Shown here: positions 22,365 to 33,715 of the stretch, one piece after another
How positions within the stretch are numbered: position 1 is the first letter of the stretch
Layout of the letters: each line of letters starts with the position of its first letter
Source: Leucocoprinus leucothites
Lineage: Eukaryota; Basidiomycota; Agaricomycetes; Agaricales; Agaricaceae
Reading direction: 5' to 3'
Assembly (NCBI GenBank): GCA_013368445.1
Contig: JAACJO010000001.1
Span: 3,348,001 to 3,412,000, forward strand
Length of the DNA stretch: 64,000 nucleotides
Position numbers and translations under genes: made by a program
The notes under the pieces: model-generated
The model's database searches: none
What the model saw: only the letters and a program-made list of their open reading frames with translations
What the model was told of the DNA's origin: nothing

Positions 22365-25025
22365 AAGTAAACGACTGGCTGGTAGGATTCAAGAGAGTCA
22401 AAGGTCAGGTTTACCTGATGCTAGGCCCATAGGACACAGGTCATGTGTAGCGTCGGATCATTATTTGTAAAATCTAGATTCGGCTTTGAGAAGGTCATAA
22501 TCAACTGGAATACAAGTTATATATATTCAATGCACCTCTGATAATGTCCTATCACCGGCGCTGTATGAAATTGCTATGTCGTATCTCCGGTCCCACGTGA
22601 GACACATTCTTGTTTATGGTGATGAGAACCAGAGGCTGAAAATGGCTGTCTTTGGTGCTTCTCACAATCCCAGGGGATGTATAGCGGAAGGCTAAAACTT
22701 CTTGAGCGTCAGCACGACCCAAGTGCTTCGTGATTTGGTTGCTGCTTCGATACTCCAATCGATAAAGCTCAGTTCCGATGGAATGGTACTATGCGGTTAT
22801 TGGTTATCGAAGGTTGCTAAATCTCTGGGAAGATCAGCTAGCCGGTTTCTTTTCGCCATTGGCCCAACAGTGTTACATAGATACAAGTGACAGAATTGAA
22901 TATCGAATCGCCTTGGAGGTTGACCCAAAGGCGGTAAATAATGACCGGAAATCAGTGGCATGCAGAAAGCGAAAGGAGCCTGTTCTGTAGCGCCATAGTA
23001 CTCACATGAAATGAGCGGGAGAAGAGTAAATCAAATGTTGCGATCATACACGAGTTCGCAGCAATGGAAAATAATTTGTGCGCCTCATTTAACGATGCCA
23101 AGGAGTAATGAGAATAAGCAAGATAGATCGATGATGGAAATTTTAAGAGTGTAGAAGATAAATATACTGACTCATCAGCTTGTGGGAGACGTCCTCAACT
23201 AACAAGGGAATGGCAGTGAAAGGGGTGGGGCAGTGCTATTCTCATACGCCATTTCGTCCTTCTTGATGTTATGATTTTTGGAATGAATACCTGAATTTTA
23301 CCGGAATTCATGTCCTTTGGCAATGAAATGATAATAGAGGAGAATAAGGCCGGGAATCATTTCAGTGAAGATCAACTCCGGTTCAATGTTGAATGTTGGA
23401 CCAGAAACGCTTGAGCCGGGCATAGGATTTCGAGGACAGCAACATCGGTCGTTGTTGGGTACCTATGTGCCGACGTACAGCGCCTCGCGCTGCTAACTGC
23501 GGATAGCTTCAGCAACACACGAGTCACAGCTCATTAGAGCCATGCGAAAGACTTATCTCTCTATGCAGCCATTTTTTCTTTTGTTGACATGGATACTAAC
23601 AGCACATCAAGGCCTCTGCTCTTTGGTCATAAAGTGAAAGAGAGGTCGCAGTAAGTCCTGAGCGCGAACATTGCACAATAGCAATGGAACATTTGGACCG
23701 CATGAGACATTTAATCAAAATCAGCTGGAAACATATGCGAGACGGATAATGGAAATTACCAAACGCCGGTTGTCAGATCTCGCGTCGGGGTGATAAGCTG
23801 TTTATTTGTTGTTGCTTGATCCGATGTAACACTTGATGTATCATAGTGGAAACGCTTGTGTGTGCCAACCACCTGTCGTAACCAAAAGCCGCTGCTGGGC
23901 TGCTTAGTTTGAAACTTGCTTCAAATCTGGCTTCCAAGGCTTCTCTCCTGAAAAACATGTGCAAAGCGATGTACCTAAAATTTTGGTCCCCCAGGTATTA
24001 ACTTAGTAGTGCTCTAAGCGCTCTTGGTGCTAAAAGGTTTGGTCAAGACAAGGCTGCAACTGCTTATGGTCAACCCCCTGAAGCGAAAGCCGCCGATCAC
24101 GAATCCACTTGACCAGGAAATACATGCAAATGACCCCTATCGGACTCTCATAGCTCATTACAGGCCACCCTGTCATCGTCAAGATCACGCCCGCTAATCG
24201 GAATCCAACAATCTAGCCCTATGACAATGATGCAACTGTCTTGCTCCGCCATCATAATGGTCTTCGCAGCCTGGGCTACCTGGACTTCCCATACTATTTT
24301 CTCAGGGAGGGTCGGAGTCCTATTGAAGATGCACCTATCTCCTTAATGTACGATGCCTCTAATCTTCTGGGCGGAGTCCTTATAACTTCCCTATTCAAAC
24401 CAACGCACTCGACGACATCATCGCTGTCGCTCACGATTTTCAGCGTTTTTGATGTTCCATAGTGTCACTTTTTGTCGAACATCATGAAGTTCTCTACCTC
24501 CGTCATTCCTGCTTACCTTTACTATCGCTACTTAGTACAACTACAGTCATATTATCCGTAGCATACACAAACTGCTCTCAAGTAAACTCTACGATCAACT
24601 AGCATCAATGGCCTATGAGATGTTAAGGTCTCGCACCACAACGTCCCTCACGCCACCCGAAGGCCCAAACCGGCCATTGAAGAGAACATCATTCTTATCC
24701 TTATCTACGTAAGGCTGTTACAGGCATATTGTTACAAAGCGCCGTGCTTCTTAATAGTCGACTAGTAAGAAACAACGATCGGAACTTGAGAGGGTCACCG
24801 GAATCGGTGGACAGGAAGCTCAGACCAGAAGTATGACCCCTATGGCACGTAATTGCTTTGCACCGTGTTCGAAGCAAACAGTCTTCGATACTTGGTCATA
24901 CTTGGTCATTCTTCCAACGTTTTTCATTAAAAGATGCTGTTCGGTACCGCTAGAACATTCATTTCAATTAAGCTCACAAAACATGTAGCCGTACTATGCT
25001 TCTGTGACAGCCAAATGGCAGGAGC
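22365..25025. other. Gene-poor region, no gene supported
   Basis: This 2.7 kb contains the duplicated promoter block of DUF6534 copy 2 (about 22616-22710) and then sequence with only short frames. Faint similarity of 23500-23620 to 19290-19390 (shared gagtcac, gctcattag and gacatg words) suggests the tandem unit extended to about 4 kb. A small direct repeat of cttggtcat lies near 24893-24912. Confidence 0.4.
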
Positions 25026-27411
25026 CTATACTTGTCCCCTCCTCATCAAGTTCCGTCGAACCCTCCTCTTCTCTGCTCCAATCGCACCTTCAGACACACG
25101 TCCCCATTGTAGATAAGGCACTCGACCCTTCTCGACACCCGCTATACCACCCGTATCACCAGTATTAGTAAACTCCCGAAAATCAAGCATACCCCAAATC
25201 GGAAGTTCCATCTCTCCCTTCACTAGAACCCGAGCATTGGTGAGAAGAGCCGGTGGTATAGGTGTAAGAATATGTAGTGTCGCCCGTGCGGTAGCATCGA
25301 TATCACCGGAGATAAGAGGAAAAGAGACGCCGCGGATGAGACCAAGTCCGATGCAGGAGGATTCTGCTGGCGCGGGTGGTGGTTGGCATTGGACGTATGG
25401 GACACTAGAGATATCAACCTGTGATGCTGTATCTGTCATAAAAGAGGATTGGTGATCCAGTCGCACGAAGCCAACCAAGGCTCCGTTCAGCACCCTACTC
25501 AGCTCGTTCGGGATAACGTCCTCGCTCCCAGCGCCAGTAAGTACGATCTGATCGAACGCAGCGTGAACGTCAATCTCGTAAGGCGGGATCGCACAGAGAG
25601 GAAGTGCTGTGTTCCATGTCTGTGCTATTATTGGATCCAGATAGGGCTCACGGTTCGATAATTTCCGTGGAACTGGGAAAGCGGCGTGGAAGTATGACAT
25701 AATAGATAAGTTCCGGTGGTCTGCAGGTGTATAGTTTGTTGAAAGTGCAGAGAGCGGCGCTGGTTCAAGGAAGTGCGTTTTTACTGCGCCGGTATTGTGA
25801 TGCGGGGATAAGAGCTCGGATGGATCAGAGTGGCGTGAACCATCCTCAGTTTGAAAAGCGAAGACTTGCCCCGGTTCAACCGTCTGCTCGATTTTCTGCA
25901 TTAAATCCGCACCAAGCCCTTTTGACCAGCCCATTGTATTGACCACGAGTGGGATCGTATCAACCACCCGCTCGTCCTCGTCCAGAGCACTTGAAACAGG
26001 AACGTGCATGACATCGACCCTCCATGCATCGATCAAATCTTTCACACCGTCAAGGTATGTATTTGGAGACGACTTCGGTGAGGTGGCTGCAATGAGATGT
26101 GCTCGGAAGGGAAGTGTAGGATGCGTGTATGGAGGTCCAAAGACGGGCTCTGCTATCACATGTAGTGAAACGAAGCCGCCTGGCATGAACTCCGATTGAC
26201 CTGGGTCGCAATCCAAGAATGCGACCCTCTTGTATCGCGCAAGTAGAGCGTTGAGGAGGGTTCTGGTGAACGTTGATTTTCCACACTTCTTCGGCCCTTT
26301 GACCAGGTAGATGGGTTTGATGGCATAGGAGTGGACGTGGAGAGACTGGAGAGAGATGCATCCCATGATCGGGGCATTGTAAAGGGAGCAAATGCTCGAG
26401 TTGACTTGGTAACCTTGGGGGGTCATCAGACCTCGAAAGCAATACATGGGATGGGAATACGCACTAAGTAAAGACCATCGATCTGGAATGGGCAGATACA
26501 GAACCATCTATCCTGCCTGACGGTTCGTAACCGCCTTCAAAGGTGCGGCAAACCAGACCCAAGCCTTCAACATTTGTTCGAAGTTCTTGCAGTAGAACAA
26601 GCGTGGACTTTGTCGCGAAGAGAGATTCAAGAGAATGAGGAAGGCACGTAGCGTCGATCACAGCTTTCGTGTCTCCGCCATGATATTCAATGATTGGGAG
26701 TGGAGACGACCGAGGAGCGAAGATATTGTGACGGGTAGATGATGGATGCAGCACAGTGCCATTGACTGCTATGGATCCCCGCAAAACCATGAGCCGACAC
26801 GTTCCAAGCAGATACATTCTATCCCCTTCCTCCAACGTCACAAGCGTACCCTTTGTCTCCTCCTGGAAGCCAGGGCCAAGCCGACGAACATCATCCATGG
26901 ATAGGAAAAAGATGTTCTGTCCGGGTAGGGGACTAAAAGTCGACAGGATAACTCCAGAACTCGACTCTCGGAGGGGCGGAACGCGACTGGGCATGTCTAT
27001 CAACCCAGAGGTATCGATAGCCGCATCCTCGTCTGATGAATCATACATTGGTGTACTCGGCGACCATGCACGACCCTCAAGCCGGTGCTGTGGGGCAAAC
27101 AGAATTTCGACGTCTGATTCTTCTGAAAGGATACGTGCATTTGACTCTGGCTCGTCATTGTCCGAATCAATGATAATCACGTCATTTTGAGTTTGTGATA
27201 CGTCAGGTAAGGGCGTAGATTTAACAGAGGGTTTCGTCGGCTGCCTGACATTCCGTTTCTGCTTTTTTGAAGGAGGTTCGGAGCGTTGAGAAGAAGACTT
27301 TCGTTTGGGAGACTGAGGCGCTTGTACGGAAGGTAATGGGCGAGAAGTTTCTTGTCCTTGTTGTTGCTGAGCGGCTTGCGCTGCCTTGCGAGCTGCTACA
27401 GCACTAATCAT
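25026..27411 (-). CDS. GRC3: Polynucleotide 5'-hydroxyl-kinase GRC3/NOL9
   Basis: GRC3 phosphorylates 5'-hydroxyl RNA ends and works with the Las1 nuclease in pre-rRNA ITS2 processing in the nucleolus. The start MISAVAARKAAQ is followed by a basic, disordered N-terminus (PSKKQKRNVRQPTKPS) and an acidic patch (NDVIIIDSDNDEPE). The N-terminal domain reads GTLVTLEEGDRMYLLGTCRL. The P-loop kinase domain has Walker A KGPKKCGKST (about 26295-26266), then VAFLDCDPGQSEFMPGGFV, the clasp/Walker B region typical of the Clp1/Grc3 family, and later VVNTMGWSKGLG. One intron (26395-26464) joins exon 27411-26465 to exon 26394-25026, giving 771 residues in frame. The splice choice removes a TAG at the exon edge by forming Tyr. 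All catalytic motifs that I can check are present. It stands alone between two gene-poor regions. Confidence 0.93.
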
Positions 27412-30400
27412 TAAAAGTCTCTGAGAAATGAGGTTGAAGCATTTTCCTGGCGTAGGAATACTCACATGAAGTGGTAACTGAGTGCAAGGTTGAGGTGCAA
27501 AATTCGGTGATGGACATTCAATCAAAAAATAAACAAAGATAAATATAGAGTTACCCATCTAATCTTATCTCCTGCTCGAAAGGTCATCTAAGTACATACC
27601 TTCACCCTTTGGCCTAGACTTGAAGTCAAATCATGGGGCACAGAATTACTTTGACCAAAGTTTATTTCTAGTCAGAGCTCGCATCTGAAGACTTCTAGCG
27701 TGACCTGCCTGGGCACGGGAGATTAACCATACACTACACAGTGAACAGGAATCGATCAAGCGATTGAGTTGCCAAATCGATCGGGATGAATGAGGGTGAC
27801 GAGCTAATGGTTTTGAAAAACTGGGTCGGGTGGAGCATAACATTCAGACATTCAATCTATATAAATAAGGCGTGTATGTCAACTAGCCTACCTTGGTATA
27901 GTGCACGTCCACATTAACGGATTCATAGCTTTTCATGCGACTACAGGGTGGCTAGATTGGATGGCAGTTTGGCAGGTAGAATTGCCCTTCCCCTCTAGGC
28001 AATCGGAAAATTCCCTGCATCTATTCAATTTTCAACGTTAGAATTCGAAGTGGGGGAGGGACCCAGCATCACCCGTCCTATCAAAGAATATCTATGAAAA
28101 GATAAACTCAAATTCACATATCTGATTTTGATGCCCCACCCGCGAATATTTGGTCAGACCATCGATAGAGGAGATCTAAAATTACATGTGGCTCTGACGT
28201 CGTCCCCAAGTTTGTGGCCTACTGTGGCTGATCAAGTGTTCGACTGAATGCGCCTCCCTCTTCCATTGAGTGTCACTGTCAAGAACCCCTGACATATCCG
28301 CATGTAACATGAGGATCACTTGGTGAATTTCGCTCAGAATTCGTTTCTCTGATTGGCTTTCCAATGTGTCTTCCTCTAATATGCCTGTAGCCCGCGTGTT
28401 GGATAGATCTTCTTTATGCTATTGGTCCCACTGCTCCACCTTGGACCCAGCTGGTTGATATTGACCTAGTCCGCGATATAATCAAAGACTTTGAGGTCAT
28501 AGTAAATTTGTTATGAAAAAACCTCTGATTCCAATGTAATCGTTAGTCTGCCTCCGCTCGTTGAAGATAATTAAAACTGAAACTCCGCAGAGAATTTACT
28601 ACATCTAATCGGCCGAAAATTAGGAACCGCAAGAAACGTCGACCGACGCCTCCGCCTTAAGCGGCACTCAGGGTACATGGTAAGCCACACGCACAAGAAT
28701 AGCACACATAACTTAATTAGATGACGACTCTTTGAGCACGTTCCTTGTAACACCAATGATGACTATGCATATACTCTTAATGGATTGGTCAGAATGTCAA
28801 CAAGGTGGTGGGGAAGGCAGAATGCCACTAGTAATATAGCTGACCTGACAGAGCTTTAGTTTGCCGGGTCCTCGTATTTGGTTGGGGTCCTCCAGAACAT
28901 CTGGTTCCAAGGCCGAGGACAAGATCATATAGAACCGGCATATTTTAGCACACACTTGGACAGGTGCAAGGCAGCTGGGGACCTCATCAGTCCTTTGGGT
29001 CAATCAGGCTTACCCCTGTCGATGGTAAAGTCAGATCACCCTAAGTTTGGCATTTTCCCGACAATTTGAGTGGTGGCCAGCCCCAAGGATCAGATGCAGA
29101 CTCGACAGAAGTCTTGGCTGCATCTGCAGGGCTGCTCAGGTGCTTCATAAGATTAAATTGCAGGAAATGCTATTTGAAGTCAACATTCGGGTTCTCATGA
29201 AAGCAATAAACATCGTCCAACAGTGACGCGATGTATATTCGTACCTTCAGTACGACCGCGAGGTACAGGTTCTCTAGAATTAGAATAAGTCGAGGATCCT
29301 TGTGGTGGGTAAGTTGGACTGTCATGCGACCGTGACCGTGTCCTTGAACAAATGGTCATATGGCCTGTTGCACACACCCACATGATTGCTTGGCTATGTA
29401 TTGAACAAGTACCCAGCCGGTCTGCTGTTACTATTCCCAGTAGTGTGGATCAGTGGTTGATGGCTCTATTGTTCTTCCTCAGTATTTACCCTACTAGTTG
29501 AATCAGCAAGCGCCTGCGCCATTCAAATCACTGCGCTTCACCCCCAATTGAGTCTTGCTGACACTAACAGAATGATAGCAATGAATCTAAACAGTATTCT
29601 ATAGCAAAGAGGCGGTGCGAATGGCTTGTGTGCTTGAAAAGATTATTTTGGGCTCGCTTATGCAGCTTCCTGTGTCATAGGTGCTTCGGTTCTCTAAGGG
29701 TCCAGATGGAAGCCATATTTCTATTACCGTCGTTATCTTTAGCGAATCCTGTACCTTTTCGTTATCCTAGAGAATCAGCTTCAACTTTGGCAAACGCAAG
29801 AGATAAAACGCGGCTCAGTATATCCTGTGTAAACTCTAAAGAGGTTGAGTACCTCCGATGACTTTCGAGCAGAGCGTACCTTATTTATCAGATCCGCGCC
29901 GACGCAGTTGATCATATCAATTTTATCGACATAATGTCTTGCGTCCCGACAATCGGTCGTCCCTTAAGGCTGAAATTTGCAGAAGCAAAAGGGTACTCAT
30001 CCCTATCTATGAGAAGCTTCGTGGATATCCACTTCCGCAGAGACCTTATCGTTATCACGAACCTCTGAGAAATACACTCTGCCCCGAGGACTGCTCCCAG
30101 ACCCGAGTCGGGAACCATGCAGATTTCAAACCCAGACCAGAAGTAAGTAGATTCCAGCTGCCCACTAGCAAGTGGCGTCGACCTATTTAGAGCGTTAACG
30201 CTTCAACTCGCGACCGAAAGTAGAAGATATTGTCGTAATCATCGTGAACTGGCGCTTCGCCGCTTCCCAACTTGTGGGGCTATGCTAGATTTGGTAACCG
30301 TCCAATCTGATTCTGCGACTTCGGGATCTGGCCGGGGTCTTCCTCTTCTCGAATGGGTGATGTTTACTGGTGATGACGGGTGGTAAAAATTATATATGAG

Positions 30401-30592
30401 CTTAAGCTTCTTTGTACTGCGGGTATTGAGCCATATTTGGCTTGGGGAGCCTGAGTCCTGGTGCTCTTGCATGAATGGGGTATAAGAACCTATGGGATGT
30501 CCTTGGTACACGAACTCTCCCCCTCCTCTCCTCTCCTCGTCCCATTTATACCTTACTTTTCTGTTAAAACTTTTGTCATCAACATTCACGCT
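27412..30592. other. Gene-poor region, no gene supported
   Basis: More than 3 kb shows only short frames without family resemblance. Examples are 27646-27843, 28571-28756, 29628-29861 and 29912-30118, and none can be chained by plausible splicing into a known protein. The sequence at 30541-30549 (cccatttat) with nearby pyrimidine-rich DNA is a likely core promoter for the following gene. Confidence 0.4.
30546..30551 (+). promoter_or_regulatory. Candidate TATA element of DUF6593 gene
   Basis: A ttatac element inside cccatttatacc sits about 45 bases upstream of the start codon, directly after a CT-rich stretch (tcccctcctctcctctcctc). The distance is short for a fungal TATA box, so the role is tentative. 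Confidence 0.35.
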
Positions 30593-31502
30593 ATGAGCCT
30601 CTCGCACTCACGTCCTCTCCCCTACTCTTTCGAGGATCGTACTGGGTCCAATACGAACTCCGACTTTGACGACATATACGATCGAATGTTCTTCCATATA
30701 ACACGACAGCCCGGACGTCCAACGACGTACATCTACGAGATGCCCATCCGAGCGTCGCGTCATCGCAGCTCATTACCACTCAATCGCGAACCATCGGTTA
30801 TTCTTGACTTCCTTCCAGACGAATCACTGGGAAACTTGACGTTTGTGGGCAAGTCGCCGTTCCATACGACAACAGTACCCATGTCGCGATATCTTCGCAA
30901 GACTTCTTTGTTCGGCACGTGAGTATCAGTTTATGTGGTCAGGAAGCTCTGTGCTGAGCCTGGTGTTTTCCGATACTGTTCCGGCGCGCGTAGATCGCTG
31001 GTGAGAAAGTTCGTGGGTTCCGATGGGAGGGAATATAAATGGAGCTATCAGGCCGTTAGCGGACAGCAGTGGTCGGTGAGTGTTAAGCTTCAACCTTCAA
31101 CCTTCAAGGCTCGGGCCTATGCCCCAGTTGAAGGAAACCAGTCGGATGGCCCGCTGACTCGTTGATTCTGACAGTGCACAACGAATGAGAATTACCTTGT
31201 GGCGCATTACGACCTCAAACCCGCCAACGTTCGGACCTTCGATGTCAGCGGAAACACGTTGACGATATACGAGCCCTTCACACATTTGGCTTTGGGTAAG
31301 TCTTGATTTTTGCCGAGCTCCGATACCCTACCCGACCTAGCCGCAATGGTCCAAGGCGACTCATGTCTAATTGGGCCTGGTTTCGGCTTGGGTAGTCGGC
31401 TGGTGATTTGAATGTAAATGTTTATTGACGTTTTCTACTTGGCTAACAGAGATAATGGCATCATTCATCATCATGCGACACCTTGCGGAACATAAGCTGT
31501 GA
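30593..31502 (+). CDS. DUF6593-domain protein
   Basis: Four exons (30593-30918, 30994-31075, 31175-31295, 31450-31502) join in frame to give 193 residues. The start is MSLSHSRPLPYSFEDRTGSN. A single domain follows, with VILDFLPDESLGNLTF, KFVGSDGREYKWSY, NYLVAHYDLKP and LTIYEPFTHLALG, ending EIMASFIIMRHLAEHKL. The D-G-x-x-Y-x-W turn and the A-x-Y-D strand are the usual marks of the DUF6593 family, a compact beta-rich domain abundant in mushroom genomes (tubby-like in appearance). Function is not known. There is no signal peptide and no membrane helix, so a cytosolic protein is expected. Splice sites are clean (gtgagt, gtgagt, gtaagt donors). Confidence 0.8.
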
Positions 31503-31790
31503 GGGACGAAAACATTATCAGTGCCTGTACTGTGTGATGCTGGATCATACCCCATTTATTCCATGCTAGGCTTTCTTCATCGGACATTATTGTTATTATT
31601 ATTCGTCACCTAATTATGCCTGTGTTCGTCTATCATTGTTCTAGTAGTTCGCAATTGACGTGATTCAATATACAACACCCATCTGAGTCTGGTCTGAGTA
31701 GAATGTTAGGGTTAGGTTTGCTTAGTCAGCGATCTCGAATCAGGAGCCAAACTCAACCAGGACGTGTTAAACACTTGAATTACCACCATA

Positions 31791-32696
31791 ATGGCGCCGC
31801 AACAACAACCATACGTGCAGCCTGGAGAGCCATTGAACGACTTTTTGCGGTCGTTTTGGCAACGGCAGATCAATGCAGCAGAACAGGAGACACCCGATTA
31901 CAGGCACCCTCCATTGCCATTGGCACGAATCAAAAAGGTCATGAAGAGTGATCCTGATGTAAAGGTACGAACATGATTGGTTGCCGTTTGAGGAGGGCTA
32001 AAGTGCTTTGGGTAATTAGATGATTGCTGCTGACGGTACGCTAGGTTCTCTCCTCTCACAGCTCTGGGCTCCCCGGCCTAGCGCCACGCCCTGACTGACG
32101 TGCTGATCTGCTGTGTTGTCTTCTCTGTAGCTCCAGTTCTGTTTTGTAAAGCATGCGAAAGTGCGTCCTCGCTTAGTTAAACATCTACCCCACCCGGCTG
32201 ACCCATAGATAGTATTCATCGCTGAGATTACATCTAGAGCCTTCATCATCGCCGATTCAAACAAACGGCGGACCCTGTCGCGGTCTGACATTGCCAAGGC
32301 CCTCAGCAAGTCTGACCAGTTCGACTTTCTCATTGACATTGTGCCACGGGATGAGATCCCTTTCCCTGGCGGTGTCTCAAATGCGAATGGCTCGGGAGGG
32401 AAGAAGACTGCACCGGCACCTCCGGCAACGAAGAGGGACCCTGTACGTACTGTCTTTTTTTCTTCTGAACCCCCCCACCTGAATCAAACCATTTTAGAAC
32501 TCGACGCCTGTAATAAGTGATACGCCATCTAACGGGTTGCCATTGGACACAACAACCGGAGATAACGAGGTCCTGAACCAGGTGAGTCTGATTTACGACA
32601 TCTCATTGCAGACTGAGCGATCTCAATGTCTTCTGGGTGTAGTTCGAAAGTCTTTTGGGGAGTTCCAACCCACCTGAAAGACCTTCCTTGTCATGA
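31791..32696 (+). CDS. HAP5: CCAAT-binding factor subunit HAP5 / NF-YC
   Basis: HAP5 is the histone-fold subunit that pairs with HAP3 and then binds HAP2 to recognise CCAAT promoters. The protein reads [20 protein letters not shown] before the histone fold: [17 protein letters not shown], then [15 protein letters not shown], then [20 protein letters not shown] and [20 protein letters not shown]. The tail after [10 protein letters not shown] is short and disordered. Exons are 31791-31964, 32020-32035 (16 bases), 32131-32160 (30 bases), 32213-32442, 32498-32581 and 32643-32696, which sum to 195 codons. The tiny exons fall inside the conserved alpha-2 segment. The final exon ([17 protein letters not shown]) is my choice among alternatives; reading through its intron would end with another short tail. 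The gene ends only 30 bases before the start of the duplicated segment that includes TSR2. Confidence 0.93.
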
Positions 32697-32725
32697 AAGC
32701 CTGGCGACGTTTTTGTACGACTCTA

Positions 32726-33715
32726 TTGCAAGTTGGCTTCGGAAGTGCCGTTATTTTGATCTCGATTTACTTGTACAGAAGCTGGTAGACTGGTTCTGTC
32801 GGCCGTGTTGGACTTCCAGGAATTCGTATGTCTTATTCTGCTTCTCACTGAATGTTCTGGGTTATGAGATAGATCAGTTCAGACGGTTAAGAATAAATGT
32901 TATACAAACCGGTTGGACATTGTTACTTCCATACTTTGTACGTTGATACCCGTGTTCTATGATATGTGTTGTAGTACCATGCCCCACGCGTGATCGCCAG
33001 CTGGGTTCATTGCGGGTCCTAGACAGACAAGTAACACCAATCGCTAAATGTATAATCAACGGGTATAATGAGTCCCAATGTAGTTCAACGGCGACATTGT
33101 AGGGGCGCCGAATATCTACTACCGCCGACCTTTCCCTTTCCCTTGTACTAATGTAAATCCATCCTCATCGACGACCAGCTCATTCTTCTGACTTGACGGA
33201 GGAATTTGATGCTCGATAAGCTGAGGAGCTTCCTCATCATCATCGTCAATGAGGTCCTCTCCGTTCTCCTCGTCCTCCCAATCATCATCACCACTCTCCA
33301 CGTTCTCCTTCACCTCAATCTTCTTCCCCTTAATCTTATCCGCCAGTGCTTCAAACTTCTGCACAGTACCATCCTTCCGCTCCCTTGTTTCTAACCACAT
33401 TCTCACAATGTCCTTTGCGACACTCGCAGCACTATCATCCTCCAACACTGCTTCGAATTCATCTGCCATGATTTGCAGTAGCATCTCTTCGATATATTGT
33501 TCGTCTGGTTGCTCTGATTCTTCTTCAAAGCTGTCAACAATGGTAGAGGCTATCCAGGTGGGTTTTTGTTTTGCATCCGGACCGCCCCAGTTTTCTTGAA
33601 CCGCGATCCGGAGGGTCGACCAGACCGCTAGACGGGCGATCACGCCACGCGCGAAAAGGACAGCTTGGAGCGCGAATGCAGTAGGTGCCTCTGACGATGT
33701 CATAAAATCGATTTT
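32726..33715. repeat. Segmental duplication, left copy of TSR2 block
   Basis: This block matches 38668-39655 at a constant offset of 5942 bases across 393 bases of non-coding DNA and the coding region. By eye the non-coding part is about 91% identical, with mainly transition differences. Similarity starts abruptly at ttgcaagttggcttcgga. Confidence 0.85.
33119..33703 (-). CDS. TSR2: Pre-rRNA-processing protein TSR2
   Basis: TSR2 is the escortin that carries ribosomal protein eS26 into nascent 40S subunits and supports 20S pre-rRNA processing. The single-exon frame of 194 residues has the full family core: LFARGVIARLAVWSTLRIAV, ENWGGPDAKQKPTWIASTIV, then YIEEMLLQIMADEFEAVLED and ASVAKDIVRMWLE. 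An acidic tail follows (DDDWEDEENGEDLIDDDDEE), which in yeast contacts eS26, and the end is GFTLVQGKGKGRR. It is convergent with HAP5. This is the functional copy; a second copy at 39061-39645 has two stop codons in the same core. Plus-strand frames over the acidic tail are antisense artefacts. Confidence 0.93.
   Translation of the reverse strand: MTSSEAPTAFALQAVLFARGVIARLAVWSTLRIAVQENWGGPDAKQKPTWIASTIVDSFEEESEQPDEQYIEEMLLQIMADEFEAVLEDDSAASVAKDIVRMWLETRERKDGTVQKFEALADKIKGKKIEVKENVESGDDDWEDEENGEDLIDDDDEEAPQLIEHQIPPSSQKNELVVDEDGFTLVQGKGKGRR

Noticed and set aside
30593..31502. Direct repeats of caaccttcaa around 31088-31106 as a possible minisatellite or CRISPR-like array
   Set aside because: Only two to three short copies inside an intron of the DUF6593 gene, without spacers or continuation.
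33206..33599. Plus-strand open frames rich in Ser and Leu, also present at 39148-39541
   Set aside because: They are antisense to the TSR2 coding sequence and conserved only because the DNA is duplicated. The serine runs mirror the acidic tail codons.
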